Numbered from the stretch's first letter, positions 17,554 through 27,276 are shown. The stretch is DNA of 64,000 nt from Xanthomonas hortorum (GCF_024339125.1 NZ_CP101417.1:1240001-1304000), one strand, 5' to 3'. Program-made: numbers and translations. Notes: generated by a model from the sequence alone, not told the origin.

Positions 17554-18888
17554 ATGAGCATCCTTACCGAAGCGCAGGCCAAGGCCATTCTGGACAAGGT
17601 CATCAAACTGTCCAAGGCCGATGAGTGCACCGCCACGCTCACCGGCGCGATCGACGGCAACATCCGTTTTGCGCTCAACAACGTGTCCACCAGCGGCATC
17701 GTCGACAACACCGACCTGCAGGTGCAGGTGGCGTTCGGCAAGCGCGTAGGCATCGCCACCATCAACGAGTTCGATGACGCCGCGCTGGAGCGCGTGGTGC
17801 GGCGTGCCGAAGATCTGGCCCGGCTGGCGCCGGAAAATCCGGAATTCATGCCGGCGGTCGAGAAGCAAACCTATACCGCCAGCCCGACCTTCAGCGACTC
17901 CACCGCGGCCATCGACCCGGCGTTTCGCGCGCAGGTCGCCGCCGATTCGATCGCCCCGTGCAAGGGCAAAGGGCTGATCGCTGCCGGCTTTCTTGAGGAT
18001 GGCCAGAGCTTCACCGCATTCGCCAACAGCAAGGGCAATTTCGGCTATCAACGTGGCGCACGTTTCGACTACACCTGCACCGTGCGTACCGAAGACGGCC
18101 GCGGCTCGGGGTGGGTGGGGCGCAATCTGAAAGATGCGGCCGACTTCAAGGCCGAGCAGGACATCCGCATCGCCATGCGCAAGGCCAGCGATTCGGCCGA
18201 GGCCAAGGCGCTGGAACCGGGCAAGTACACGGTGATTCTAGAGCCGGCCGCCGCTGCGGGGCTGATCTCGTTCATGATGAATTTCTTCGACGCGCGCCGC
18301 GCCGATGAAGGCCGCAGCTTCCTGTCCAAGAAGGGCGGCGGCAACAAGCTCGGCGAGCAGGTCTACGACCCGCGCGTAAACATCACCGCTGACCCGTGGG
18401 ATGCGCGTGCCGCAGTGTTGCCGTGGGACGAAGAGGGCCTGCCGCGCGAGAAGATGTCCATCGTGGAAAACGGCAAGATCGCCAACCTGCAGTATTCGCG
18501 CTATTGGGCGCAGAAGAACGGCAAGCGCGCGATCGGCGAGCCGGGCAACCTGCTGATGGCCGGCGGCGACAAGAACATCGCCGAGCTGGTGCGCGGCACC
18601 GAGAAGGGCATCCTGGTCACGCGCACCTGGTACATCCGCATGGTCGACCCGCAGACCGTGCTGCTCACCGGCCTGACCCGCGACGGCACCTTCTACATCG
18701 AGAACGGGCAGATCAAATATCCGGTGAAGAATTTCCGCTTCAACGAGTCGCCGGTGATCATGCTCAACAACATCGACGAGTTGGGCAAGCCGGTGCGTGT
18801 GGCCGGCGACGAATCCAACTTCGTGATGATGATCCCGCCGATGCGCCTGCGCGACTTTACGTTTACCTCGTTGTCGGATGCGGTGTGA
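17554..18888 (+). CDS. PmbA/TldE-like protein
   Basis: A 444-residue protein of the PmbA/TldE branch of the family. It lacks the HExxxH site of TldD, as expected for the non-catalytic partner. Recognisable parts are the N-terminal LSKADECTATLTGAIDGNIRFA and the C-terminal VTRTWYIRMVDPQTVLLTGLTRDGTFYIENGQI block typical of this family. It starts MSILTEAQAKAILDKV with AGGAG at 17541-17545. No signal peptide is present, unlike its two TldD-like neighbours. It is likely co-transcribed with the gene at 15904. Confidence 0.93.
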   Translation: MSILTEAQAKAILDKVIKLSKADECTATLTGAIDGNIRFALNNVSTSGIVDNTDLQVQVAFGKRVGIATINEFDDAALERVVRRAEDLARLAPENPEFMPAVEKQTYTASPTFSDSTAAIDPAFRAQVAADSIAPCKGKGLIAAGFLEDGQSFTAFANSKGNFGYQRGARFDYTCTVRTEDGRGSGWVGRNLKDAADFKAEQDIRIAMRKASDSAEAKALEPGKYTVILEPAAAAGLISFMMNFFDARRADEGRSFLSKKGGGNKLGEQVYDPRVNITADPWDARAAVLPWDEEGLPREKMSIVENGKIANLQYSRYWAQKNGKRAIGEPGNLLMAGGDKNIAELVRGTEKGILVTRTWYIRMVDPQTVLLTGLTRDGTFYIENGQIKYPVKNFRFNESPVIMLNNIDELGKPVRVAGDESNFVMMIPPMRLRDFTFTSLSDAV

Positions 18889-18959
18889 GTCGGAGCCGGG
18901 ATTCGGGAGTGGGGATTCGGGAATCGGAGAGCAGAAGCTGCTCTTTGCAGACTGATACC

Positions 18960-19700
18960 TTGCAGGCGCTTGCGGCTCCCGTTCCCGGTCTCCCGGCTCC
19001 CACTTCGCGGCGCCACTTCCTCGGCCTGTTGCTCGGTAGCGCCGTCACCCTGGCGCTACCGCTGCGTGCACGCGCGGCCGGCAACTACGATTTCTGGTTC
19101 ACCCGGCTGCGTTACGACTCCGGCGATTGGGATGTGGATGCGCGCATGCCGTCCAACCTGATCACCTCGCTGATCGACTACACCCAGCTGCGTGTGGACC
19201 CGCAAGAACACGTGCTGGATCTGGCCGATCCGCGCATGTTGCAGGCCCCGTTCTGCTATCTGGCCGGGCACAAGCTGGTGGAATTCAATCCCGCCGAGCG
19301 GCGCAACTTCGAGCGTTATGTGCGCAATGGCGGCTTCGTGTTTGTGGACGATTGCAATCACGATATCGATGGCTTGTTTGCGACGTCGTTCGAGGCGCAG
19401 ATGGCATCGATCTTCGGCAAGACCGCGCTGCAGAAGTTGCCCAAGACGCACCGTCTCTACAACGCGTTCTTCAAGTTCCCCGATGGCCCGCCCGCCACCA
19501 GCTTCGAGCTCAACGGTTGGGGCGACGATCTGGTGCACGATTATCTCAAGGGCATCAGCATCGATGGCCGGCTCGGCGTGTTGTACAGCAACAAGGACTA
19601 CGGCTGCGAATGGGATTACGACTGGCGCAACAAGCGATTTCTGGCCGAAGACAACACCAGGTTCGGCGTCAACATCGTGATGTATGCGTTGACCAATTGA
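18960..19700 (+). CDS. DUF4159-family protein with Tat-type signal
   Basis: A protein of about 246 residues. The start is uncertain: a TTG at 18960 (LQALAAPVPG) places SRRHFLGLLLGSAVTLALPL as a Tat-like signal, while a GTG at 18909 lies inside the GGGATTCGGGA-type intergenic repeat. The mature region has NYDFWFTRLRYDSGDWDVDARMP, FVDDCNHDIDGLF and a C-terminal NIVMYALTN, characteristic of DUF4159 domains. These are usually encoded with MoxR/DUF58/BatA genes, as here. The function is unknown; the context suggests an envelope-associated complex. Confidence 0.82.
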   Translation: MQALAAPVPGLPAPTSRRHFLGLLLGSAVTLALPLRARAAGNYDFWFTRLRYDSGDWDVDARMPSNLITSLIDYTQLRVDPQEHVLDLADPRMLQAPFCYLAGHKLVEFNPAERRNFERYVRNGGFVFVDDCNHDIDGLFATSFEAQMASIFGKTALQKLPKTHRLYNAFFKFPDGPPATSFELNGWGDDLVHDYLKGISIDGRLGVLYSNKDYGCEWDYDWRNKRFLAEDNTRFGVNIVMYALTN

Positions 19701-19705
19701 CCGCC

Positions 19706-19777
19706 GTGTAGGAGCGCGCTGGCGCGCGATGAAGATTTCCCGGTGAAGCGTCGCGCGCAAGCGCGCTCCTACGCCAG
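19706..19777. repeat. REP-type hairpin (GTAGGAGCGCGC family)
   Basis: TGTAGGAGCGCGCTGGCGCGCGA is opposed by a reverse-complement arm ending in GCGCGCTCCTAC, about 25 bp apart, in the gap between the DUF4159 and MoxR genes. It is a different repeat family from elements A-L. Confidence 0.75.
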
Positions 19778-19800
19778 CAGTCACATAACGAGACTTCCCC

Positions 19801-20793
19801 ATGACTTCCCCCAACGACGACATTCTCGCCAACCAGCTCTCCCAACTCGGCGCGCTGCGTGCGGCCCTGGCCCAGGCGGTGGTGGGCCAGGGCGCGGTGG
19901 TGGAGCAACTGCTGATCGGCCTGCTGGCCGGCGGCCACTGCCTGCTGGAAGGCGCGCCCGGCCTGGGCAAGACGCTGCTGGTGCGCTCGCTCGGGCAAGC
20001 GCTGGAGCTGCAGTTCCGCCGCGTGCAGTTCACTCCCGATCTGATGCCCAGCGATATTCTCGGCACCGAGCTGCTGGAAGAAGATCACGGCACCGGGCAT
20101 CGGCATTTCCGTTTTCAGCAGGGGCCGATCTTCACCAACCTGCTGCTGGCCGACGAACTCAATCGCACCCCGCCCAAGACCCAGGCCGCGTTGCTGGAAG
20201 CGATGAGCGAGCGCACCGTCAGTTATGCCGGCACCACCTATGCGCTGCCGGCGCCGTTCTTCGTGCTGGCCACGCAGAACCCGATCGAACAGGCCGGCAC
20301 CTATCCGCTGCCGGAAGCGCAGCTGGACCGCTTCCTGCTGCATGTGCGAGTGGACTACCCCAGCGAGCAGGAAGAGCACGACATCCTCACCCAGACCACC
20401 GGCACCGCAACTGCACAGGTGCCGGTGGTGATGGGCGCGGACAGCGTGTTGGCGCTGCAGCAACAGGTGCGGCAGGTGCACGTGGGCGCGGATCTGCTGA
20501 CCTGGATCAATCGCCTGGTGCGCGCCAGCCGGCCCGGCCCGCAGGCCAGCGACGAGGTGCGTCAATGGATCCGATGGGGCGCCGGCCCGCGCGCCGGGCA
20601 ATCGCTGGTGCTCGCGTCCAAGGCACGCGCATTACTGCACGGCCGCTTTGCCGCCACCCGCGACGATGTCATTGCGCTCGCAGCGCCAGTGATGCGCCAC
20701 CGCCTGCTGCTGTCGTTTGCGGCCGAGGCCGAACAACGCAGCGCCGACGATGTGGTCGCAGCGCTGTTGCGCGCCGTGCCGTTCCCGGCGTGA
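19801..20793 (+). CDS. MoxR-family AAA+ ATPase
   Basis: A 330-residue MoxR ATPase. Walker A is GAPGLGKT (residues about 53-60), Walker B is LLADELNR, sensor 1 is in ATQNPIEQAGTYPLPEAQLDRF, and the C-terminal AAA_lid follows. MoxR proteins act as chaperone-like remodelling ATPases for VWA/DUF58 partners. It begins a compact cluster with DUF58, BatA-like, DUF4175 and a large membrane protein gene, and DUF4159 lies just upstream. The gap to the DUF58 gene is 13 bp. Confidence 0.95.
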   Translation: MTSPNDDILANQLSQLGALRAALAQAVVGQGAVVEQLLIGLLAGGHCLLEGAPGLGKTLLVRSLGQALELQFRRVQFTPDLMPSDILGTELLEEDHGTGHRHFRFQQGPIFTNLLLADELNRTPPKTQAALLEAMSERTVSYAGTTYALPAPFFVLATQNPIEQAGTYPLPEAQLDRFLLHVRVDYPSEQEEHDILTQTTGTATAQVPVVMGADSVLALQQQVRQVHVGADLLTWINRLVRASRPGPQASDEVRQWIRWGAGPRAGQSLVLASKARALLHGRFAATRDDVIALAAPVMRHRLLLSFAAEAEQRSADDVVAALLRAVPFPA

Positions 20794-20806
20794 GGCACGC
20801 AGTAGC

Positions 20807-21703
20807 GTGAGCGTGGACCTGCCGGCGTTGATTCCTGCCGAGCTGCGCAGCCGCCTGCGTGGTTTGCAGCTGCGCGCGCGCCACGCGCAGGGCGCGCACG
20901 GCATCGGCCAGCACGCCAGCCGCAACCGTGGTGCCGGGCTGGAATTTTCGCAATACCGCGCTTACGAACCTGGCGATGCCTTGCGCCAGATCGACTGGAA
21001 ACTCTACGCACGTTCAGACCGTTTTTTCGTGCGCGAAGCAGAGCGCGAAAGCCCGCTCACGCTGTGGTTGTTGCTCGATGCCACCGCCTCCGCTGGCCAA
21101 GCCGATCAGGCGCGCCCTGCCTACACGCGCTTGCAGGCGATGGCGACCTTGGCCGCATGCGCTGCCGAAGTAGCGCTGCGCCAGGGCGATCAGGTCGGTT
21201 TGTTCGCCGTGCACGGCGATGGCCTGGCGGCGGTGCCGGCAGGCGGCGGTCCACGCCAACGTGACCGGCTCTGGCTGGCCTTGCAGCGTCTGCGCGCCGG
21301 TGGACGCTGGCCCGGCATGGATGCGCTACGCCCGCTGTGGGAACGCATCGCCGCACATGCGCTGGTGCTGTCGATCGGCGATGGCTTCGACGAAGAACTG
21401 GTCGGCGCGTTGGAAAAACTCGCCGCCGCACGCCGCGAAGTGATCCAGCTGCAAGTGCTGACCTGCGACGAACGCGATTTCACTTTCAGCGGCGGGCACC
21501 GCTTCCGCGATCCGGAAACCGGCGAAGAATTGCTCGGCGATGGCGCCGCGATGCGCGATGCGTATCTGCAACGCTTCGGCGATGCACAGCGCGCGCGGCA
21601 GGCCCGCTGGCAGGCCGCCGGCATTGCGCATGCGCTGCATTATCTGGATGCACCACCCGACGCGGCGTTGCGCGCGTTGTTCGGGCAGGGTACGCGGCGA
21701 TGA
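20807..21703 (+). CDS. DUF58-family protein
   Basis: A 298-residue DUF58 protein, the usual partner of MoxR. The GTG start at 20807 is chosen because it follows the MoxR stop by 13 bp; the frame remains open further upstream only as overlap. The diagnostic DUF58 segment is GLEFSQYRAYEPGDALRQIDWKLYARSDRFFVREAERE (given in parts: YEPGD, IDWKLYAR, FVREAE). The rest is a VWA-like fold (LWLLLDATASA, VLSIGDGFDEELV). It is probably cytoplasmic and membrane-associated. It acts with MoxR; the substrate is unknown. Confidence 0.93.
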   Translation: MSVDLPALIPAELRSRLRGLQLRARHAQGAHGIGQHASRNRGAGLEFSQYRAYEPGDALRQIDWKLYARSDRFFVREAERESPLTLWLLLDATASAGQADQARPAYTRLQAMATLAACAAEVALRQGDQVGLFAVHGDGLAAVPAGGGPRQRDRLWLALQRLRAGGRWPGMDALRPLWERIAAHALVLSIGDGFDEELVGALEKLAAARREVIQLQVLTCDERDFTFSGGHRFRDPETGEELLGDGAAMRDAYLQRFGDAQRARQARWQAAGIAHALHYLDAPPDAALRALFGQGTRR

Positions 21704-21773
21704 GCCAATACACCTGCCTCAGCGAGGTACCGTCATTGCACCTCATCGCGCACGCCGCTGAGGTGGCGCGGCC

Positions 21774-22964
21774 GTGAACCTGCTCCTGCTCTTCCCCGCC
21801 GGCCTGGCCGCGTTGGCCGCACTGCTGCTGCCGCTGCTGATCCACCTGGCACGCCGCAGCGAACACCGGCCCACCGACTTCGCCGCGCTGCGCTGGCTGC
21901 GTGCCCTGCCGCGCCCACGGCATCGTGTGCGCTTCGACGAATGGCCGCTGCTGCTGGTGCGCTTGCTGTTGCTCGCGGCATTGGCGCTGCTGCTGGCCGA
22001 GCCGGCATTGCGCAACCATCAGGATATGCGCCCGCGCGTTGCGGTGAGTCCTGGCGTGGATGTGGCCGCGGCGCGCGCGCTCAGCCACGCAGCGAACGCG
22101 CAGTGGGTGTGGCTGGCGCCGGGCTTCCCGCCGATCGATGCCGATGCGACCAACACACACCCCGCGACCGCCGGCACCACGCAACCGGTCGGCAGCCTGC
22201 TGCGCGAACTCGATGCCAGCCTGCCGCCGGGCACCGCACTCAGCGTCATCGTGCCGAGCCAATGGGGGCCGCTGGATGCACAGCGCCTGCAGCTGTCGCG
22301 CAGCGTGCAATGGCAGGTGCTGCCCGGCCAATCGCCGCTCGCCCCTGCCGCAGCTGTCGCACCGCTGCGGCTGCAGGCGATCGCCGACGCCCCTGCCGAC
22401 CCGGCGCTGCGCTATCTGCGCGCCGTACACGCTGCCTGGGCAGTGCCCGGCCCGTTGCCAGTCAGCGCACCCGACGCCGCAGTGCCAGCGCGCTGGGCAC
22501 CCGGCACGGTGGTGGTCTGGCTGTCGCACAGCGCACCGCCTGCGCCGGTCATCGCCTGGGTCGCAGCCGGCGGGCAACTGCTGCTCGACACCCAGACGCC
22601 GGCCCCGCCCGCACTCGCCGGCCCGCGGCAGGCAGTGCTGCAAGACGCACGTGGCACGTCGCTGATCGATGCCATCGCGTTAGGGCGCGGACGCATCTTT
22701 CGCTGGGCCGCGCCGCTGCAACCGCAGCACCTGCCCGCGCTGCTGGATGCCGATTTCCCCACCCGCCTGCACGACGCCTTGCAATCGACGCCCGCACCAC
22801 AGCGCGCGCTGGCACAGACCCAACAACCACAGCGCGGCCCTGCGGCCATCCGCCTGACCGCCGCACCGTGGCCGCTGGCGCCATGGCTGATCGGTCTGGT
22901 GCTGCTGCTGTTCGCCGCCGAACGCTGGCTGGCCACATCGCCACGCCGGAGCAACGCGGCATGA
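21774..22964 (+). CDS. BatA-domain membrane protein
   Basis: A 396-residue protein. The GTG start at 21774 gives NLLLLFPAGLAALAALLLPLLIHLARR, the aerotolerance BatA N-terminal domain with two hydrophobic segments (residues about 2-24 and 60-80) and the intervening ALRWLRALPRPRHRVRF. The C-terminus has a third membrane segment (PWLIGLVLLLFAAERWLA). The central part is Ala/Pro-rich and periplasmic. The stop overlaps the DUF4175 start (ATGA). The cluster type is conserved across Xanthomonads, but the molecular role is not established. Confidence 0.9.
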   Translation: MNLLLLFPAGLAALAALLLPLLIHLARRSEHRPTDFAALRWLRALPRPRHRVRFDEWPLLLVRLLLLAALALLLAEPALRNHQDMRPRVAVSPGVDVAAARALSHAANAQWVWLAPGFPPIDADATNTHPATAGTTQPVGSLLRELDASLPPGTALSVIVPSQWGPLDAQRLQLSRSVQWQVLPGQSPLAPAAAVAPLRLQAIADAPADPALRYLRAVHAAWAVPGPLPVSAPDAAVPARWAPGTVVVWLSHSAPPAPVIAWVAAGGQLLLDTQTPAPPALAGPRQAVLQDARGTSLIDAIALGRGRIFRWAAPLQPQHLPALLDADFPTRLHDALQSTPAPQRALAQTQQPQRGPAAIRLTAAPWPLAPWLIGLVLLLFAAERWLATSPRRSNAA

Positions 22965-25237
22965 GCACGCCGGCACTGCACCACGCCTGGCAGGCCGCGC
23001 GGCGGCGGCAGGCCGCAGGCGTGCTGCTGTTCGGGCTACCGCTGGCCGTCCTCCCGGCGGTACTGGCCTGGCGCACCGGCGCGCATGTGGTGATCGTGCC
23101 GTCGCTCATTGCCGGTGTGTTGGCACTGGCCGGTGTGGCGGTGCTGGCGGCACGCCGGCTGGACCAGACCTGGCTGATCCGCCGGCTGGATCGCGAAGCG
23201 GACCTGGAAGACAGCAGCGACCTGCTATTCGCCTCGACCGCCCAGCTCGGCCCCTTGCAGGCCCTGCAACGGCATCGCCTGGAACAGCGCCTGCGCAGCA
23301 CCCCGCGCGATCTACGCCCGGCCTGGCCGTGGCGGCGTGCCTGGCCATGGAGCCTGCTCGGCCTGCTGGCCTGCGTCGCACTGCTGCTGTGGCCACACCG
23401 CGCCACCCAGCCCGCGCCGAGCAACGACCGCGTCGCCGCTGCCCGTGCCGGCAACGGCGCTCCCACGCTGCGTCAGGCACAGCTACACAGCACTCCGCCC
23501 GCTTACACCGGCCTGCCATCCGCACGCCTGCCCGGCCTGGATGCGCGCGTGCCAACCGGCACCCGGCTGGACTGGCAGCTGCAGGTCAGCCCCGCCCCGC
23601 GCAGCGTGGCGCTGCGGCTCACCGACGGCCGCCTCATCGCGCTGGCCCGGCAAGGCAGCAGCGATCAGTGGCAAGGCCAGTGGATCGCCGAGCGCGCCAG
23701 CCTGTATCGCATCCTCATCGACGGTGCGCCGGCAGACCGCCAGCTGCATCGGCTCGACGTGCTGCCGGATCGCCCGCCGCAGGTGCGCGTGCTCGCGCCC
23801 GAACAAAGCCTGGTGTTGTGGACGCCCACCAATGCCGGCTGGACGCTGCGCTTCGAAGCCAGTGACGACTACGCGGTGGCCGCCACCGCCGAGTTGCGCC
23901 TGACCCTGGCCCAGGGCAGCGGCGAGAACATCACCTTCAAGACCCAGCGCCGCACCCTCACCGGCAGCGGCCCGGCCAGGCAACGCAGCTTCTCCACCAC
24001 GCTACAGCCGCAGGCCCTGGGCATGGCGGCCGGCGACGACCTGATCGCCCAATTGATCGTCCACGACACCCGCCAACCCGGTCCGCAGGAAGGCCGCAGC
24101 GCCAGCGTGATCCTGCGCTGGCCGCCGCCCGAACAGACCATGGCCGCCGGCCTGGAAGCCAGCGTCAAACAGACCTTGCCGGCTTACTTCCGCAGCCAGC
24201 GCCAGATCATCATCGACGCCGAGGCGCTGCTGAAGGAAAAGCCGCGCCTGGATGCGGCCACCTACCTCAAGCGCGCCGACGCCATCGGCGTGGACCAGCG
24301 CCTGCTGCGGCTGCGCTATGGCCAGTTTCTCGGCGAAGAGAGCGAAGGCGCACCCAAGGGCCCACCCACTGCCGACGCCCCGCCCACCAGCGACGCCCCG
24401 GCCGACGATCTGCCCACCGCCGACATGCCCACTGCGGATGCACCGGCAACGCCTGCGACAGCTGCGCAGGCGCCCGCCCAGGACGAACACGGGCACGACG
24501 AGCACGAACACGACGCCGCATCCGAACCCGGCGCCGCCGCGCTGGATGACCACGACCATGACCACGGCAACAACAACGGCCGGCCCGAGCGCAGCAGCTT
24601 CGGCCAGGCGCAGGATGTGCTCTCCGAATTCGGGCATACCCACGACCACGCCGAAGCCGCCACCTTGCTCGACCCGCAGACGCGTGCGCTGCTACGCGCC
24701 GCGCTGGACCGGATGTGGCAGTCCGAGGGCGAACTGCGCCAGGGCCACCCCGAGCGCGCATTGCCCTACGCCAACAAGGCGCTGGGCTTCATCAAGCAGG
24801 TGCAGCAGGCCGAACGCATCTACCTGGCGCGGGTCGGCACGCAACTGCCGCCGATCGACCCCAGCCGGCGCCTGAGCGGCGACCGCGCCGGCCTGGGCGA
24901 CCGTGCCGCCGGGCTGGACATCCGCCCGGATCCCGACCCGTCCGCGCTGCAGTTATGGGACGCGCTGGGCGAACCCGCACCCGTGCCGGACCCCACCCTG
25001 GCCCGCTACGCGCAGTGGCTGCAGCGCCAGCAAGACCGCCTGCACGACCCGCTGAGCCTGGCTGCCGCGGTGGAAACCCTGCGTGCCGAACCGGACTGCG
25101 CCAGTTGCCGCGCCCAGCTGCGCGCCCAAGTCTGGCGCACCCTCATCGCCCCGCCCGCGCCCGTCCACCGACGCGCCACACCGGACGCACGCGGCCAACG
25201 CTATCTGGATGCACTGCGCCGGGAGCCGCAGCCATGA
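22961..25237 (+). CDS. DUF4175-like protein with His-rich insert
   Basis: A 758-residue protein with two or three N-terminal membrane segments (LLFGLPLAVLPAVLAW, VIVPSLIAGVLALAGVAVLA, WSLLGLLACVALLLW), then a long periplasmic region with a beta-rich part and a helical C-terminus. Between about residues 505 and 570 there is a low-complexity stretch rich in His, Asp and Glu (EHGHDEHEHD, DDHDHDHG, FGHTHDHAEA), a probable metal-binding linker. It overlaps both neighbours by ATGA. It belongs with MoxR/DUF58/BatA. The enormous open frame reaching back to 21941 is a shadow of the BatA gene. Confidence 0.87.
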   Translation: MSTPALHHAWQAARRRQAAGVLLFGLPLAVLPAVLAWRTGAHVVIVPSLIAGVLALAGVAVLAARRLDQTWLIRRLDREADLEDSSDLLFASTAQLGPLQALQRHRLEQRLRSTPRDLRPAWPWRRAWPWSLLGLLACVALLLWPHRATQPAPSNDRVAAARAGNGAPTLRQAQLHSTPPAYTGLPSARLPGLDARVPTGTRLDWQLQVSPAPRSVALRLTDGRLIALARQGSSDQWQGQWIAERASLYRILIDGAPADRQLHRLDVLPDRPPQVRVLAPEQSLVLWTPTNAGWTLRFEASDDYAVAATAELRLTLAQGSGENITFKTQRRTLTGSGPARQRSFSTTLQPQALGMAAGDDLIAQLIVHDTRQPGPQEGRSASVILRWPPPEQTMAAGLEASVKQTLPAYFRSQRQIIIDAEALLKEKPRLDAATYLKRADAIGVDQRLLRLRYGQFLGEESEGAPKGPPTADAPPTSDAPADDLPTADMPTADAPATPATAAQAPAQDEHGHDEHEHDAASEPGAAALDDHDHDHGNNNGRPERSSFGQAQDVLSEFGHTHDHAEAATLLDPQTRALLRAALDRMWQSEGELRQGHPERALPYANKALGFIKQVQQAERIYLARVGTQLPPIDPSRRLSGDRAGLGDRAAGLDIRPDPDPSALQLWDALGEPAPVPDPTLARYAQWLQRQQDRLHDPLSLAAAVETLRAEPDCASCRAQLRAQVWRTLIAPPAPVHRRATPDARGQRYLDALRREPQP

Positions 25238-27000
25238 CGCTGTCACTGCCCTGGCTGGTTGGTTCGGCACTCTTTCTGGTGGTCGTCGTCGGCTGGTTCC
25301 GGCTGTTACGCGCACACGCTCGGCAACCACATTCGCGCGCCAGGCTGTGGCTGTTGCTTGCCGCCCAACCGCTACTCGCCGGCCTGCTCTACCCGGTGCT
25401 GCTGCCGCCCCCGCGCGCTGGCAGCACGAGCGAGCTGCACGTCGCCACCGCGGGCACCACGGCAGCTCAGGTCGGCCCGAACGCCGCGCAGTGGGTCGCC
25501 TTGCCCGAAGCGCCTGCGCCGGCAGGCGTGGCACGCGTGCCGGATCTGGCCACCGCCCTGCGCCGCGCACCCGGCACCACCGCATTGGTCGTGCATGGCA
25601 CCGGCCTGCCGGCACGCGACCGCAACGCACTTGGCTTACCGCTGCGACTGGCGCTTGGCCCGGCACCGCAGGGTCTGGTCGCCGTCTCGCCACCGCCCCC
25701 GGTCGCCCCCGGCGAAACCTTCGCCATCAGCGCCCGCGTCCAGGGCCTGCCGGCAGCACGGGTGGAGCTACTCGACACCGCCGGCCAGGTGGTCGACACC
25801 GCCGTAGCCAACGCAACCGGCCAGGTGCATCTGCGTGGCCTGGCGCGCGCAGCAGGGCAGGTGGTGTTCGCGCTGCGCCTGCGCGATGCCGCAGGCGCCG
25901 AACGCAGCCGCGTGCAGGTGCCGGTGCTGATCACCGCAGTGCCGCCCGCGCGTGTGCTGTTGCTGGCCGGCGCGCCGCAGCCGGAACTGAAATACCTGCG
26001 CCGCTGGGCCAGCGATGCCGGGCTGGACGTGCGCAGCCAGATCGCGGTCGGGCCCGGCGTGCAGTTGGGCGAAGGCGCTGCGCTGGACGCCGCCAGCCTG
26101 GACAAGCTCGACCTGCTGGTCATCGACCAACGCCGCCTGGTCACGCTGGGCAACGCGCAACGCCAAACCGTGCGCGCCGCGATCGACCGCGGCCTGGGCG
26201 TGCTGGTACGCACCGACGGGCCACTGGATGCCGGCACCCGCGCAGCGCTCAACGCACTCGGCTTCGCGGCAACCGGTGGCAGCACCAGTACTGCGATCGC
26301 CGCCCCGCGGTCGCTGTCTTCGGCCGCACCGTCCATCGATCCAGCTGCAGCCCCTGCCGACACTGCCGCACTTCCACCGCTGCAACGCCGCGATCTGCAA
26401 CCGCAAGATGCCGAGGCAGTGATTGCAGCACGCGCAGACGACGGCAGCACGCTGGGCTGGTGGCACGCACAAGGCCGCGGCCGCATCGGCATCGCCCTGA
26501 TCGAAGACAGCTTCGCGTTGGTATTGGCCGGTCGCAGCGACCTGCATGCCGCGCTGTGGGCGCAGCTGTTCGGCGCCGTCGCCCGCGCGGGCGGCACCGC
26601 ACCCGCCCCGGTGCAAGAAGGCTGGTCGCAACAACGCATGTCACTGTGCGGTCTCGCTGCAGACGCACATGTCACCGGCCCAACCGGTCCAGCCCAACCG
26701 TTGCTGATCGACCCCACCAGCAGCGCCCAAACCTGCGCCGCCTACTGGCCCACAAGCGCAGGCTGGCATCGCCTGCAAACCGGCAAAGACCAACGCTGGC
26801 TTTACGTCCGCGCGCCCGCCGACGCCCCCACCGTGCATACCCAACAAACCCGCGACGCCACCCTTGCGATGGCCGCCGCCACCCACACAAACGCGACCCT
26901 CGGCACGCCAATAACCCAACCCGGCACCCGCTGGCCGTGGCTACTGGCCTGGCTCACGCTAGCCACGGCGTTTTGGTGGCTGGAACGACGCAGGCGCTGA
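25234..27000 (+). CDS. Large membrane-anchored protein of the MoxR/BatA cluster
   Basis: A 588-residue protein with membrane segments at the N-terminus (WLVGSALFLVVVVGWFRLL and WLLLAAQPLLAGLLYPVLLPP) and at the C-terminus (WPWLLAWLTLATAFWWLERRRR), giving a large periplasmic middle. The middle contains a beta-sandwich-like stretch (VSPPPPVAPGETFAISARVQGLPAARVELLD) and a glutamine-amidotransferase-like fold (VLLLAGAPQPELKYLRRWASDAGLDV, LLVIDQRRL), as seen in other BatA-cluster proteins. The start overlaps the DUF4175 stop. It ends the cluster; hairpin repeat H follows at 27126. Confidence 0.85.
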   Translation: MTLSLPWLVGSALFLVVVVGWFRLLRAHARQPHSRARLWLLLAAQPLLAGLLYPVLLPPPRAGSTSELHVATAGTTAAQVGPNAAQWVALPEAPAPAGVARVPDLATALRRAPGTTALVVHGTGLPARDRNALGLPLRLALGPAPQGLVAVSPPPPVAPGETFAISARVQGLPAARVELLDTAGQVVDTAVANATGQVHLRGLARAAGQVVFALRLRDAAGAERSRVQVPVLITAVPPARVLLLAGAPQPELKYLRRWASDAGLDVRSQIAVGPGVQLGEGAALDAASLDKLDLLVIDQRRLVTLGNAQRQTVRAAIDRGLGVLVRTDGPLDAGTRAALNALGFAATGGSTSTAIAAPRSLSSAAPSIDPAAAPADTAALPPLQRRDLQPQDAEAVIAARADDGSTLGWWHAQGRGRIGIALIEDSFALVLAGRSDLHAALWAQLFGAVARAGGTAPAPVQEGWSQQRMSLCGLAADAHVTGPTGPAQPLLIDPTSSAQTCAAYWPTSAGWHRLQTGKDQRWLYVRAPADAPTVHTQQTRDATLAMAAATHTNATLGTPITQPGTRWPWLLAWLTLATAFWWLERRRR

Positions 27001-27125
27001 GTTGCCGCCGCGCCAACCCGGGTCAGCGCATGGGTGCGATGCCGCTTTCACGGCTCGAAATTTTGAGTGTCCTGTCGTGGCTGTAGGATCAGGTGGAGAG
27101 CGGCTGATCTGTGGTTTGGCTGCAG

Positions 27126-27233
27126 GGTCCTTGCCCGCCCACCCTCGCGGGACACGCTGCAAGTACGTCCTTGTAAGCTCTTACGCGGCATCCATGCCGC
27201 GTAAGGTCCCGCGAGGGTGGGCGGGCAAGGACC
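27126..27233 (+). repeat. Hairpin repeat H, type 1 (single)
   Basis: A 108-bp element with perfectly matched 27-base outer arms. The small hairpin is closed by GCT...AGC instead of GCC...GGC, a fully compensated change. It lies between two convergent genes, at a position suited to a bidirectional terminator. Confidence 0.88.
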
Positions 27234-27276
27234 AATCAAGATGGTCGGTGTGCGTGCTTTTCAAAAAGCAACCGAC

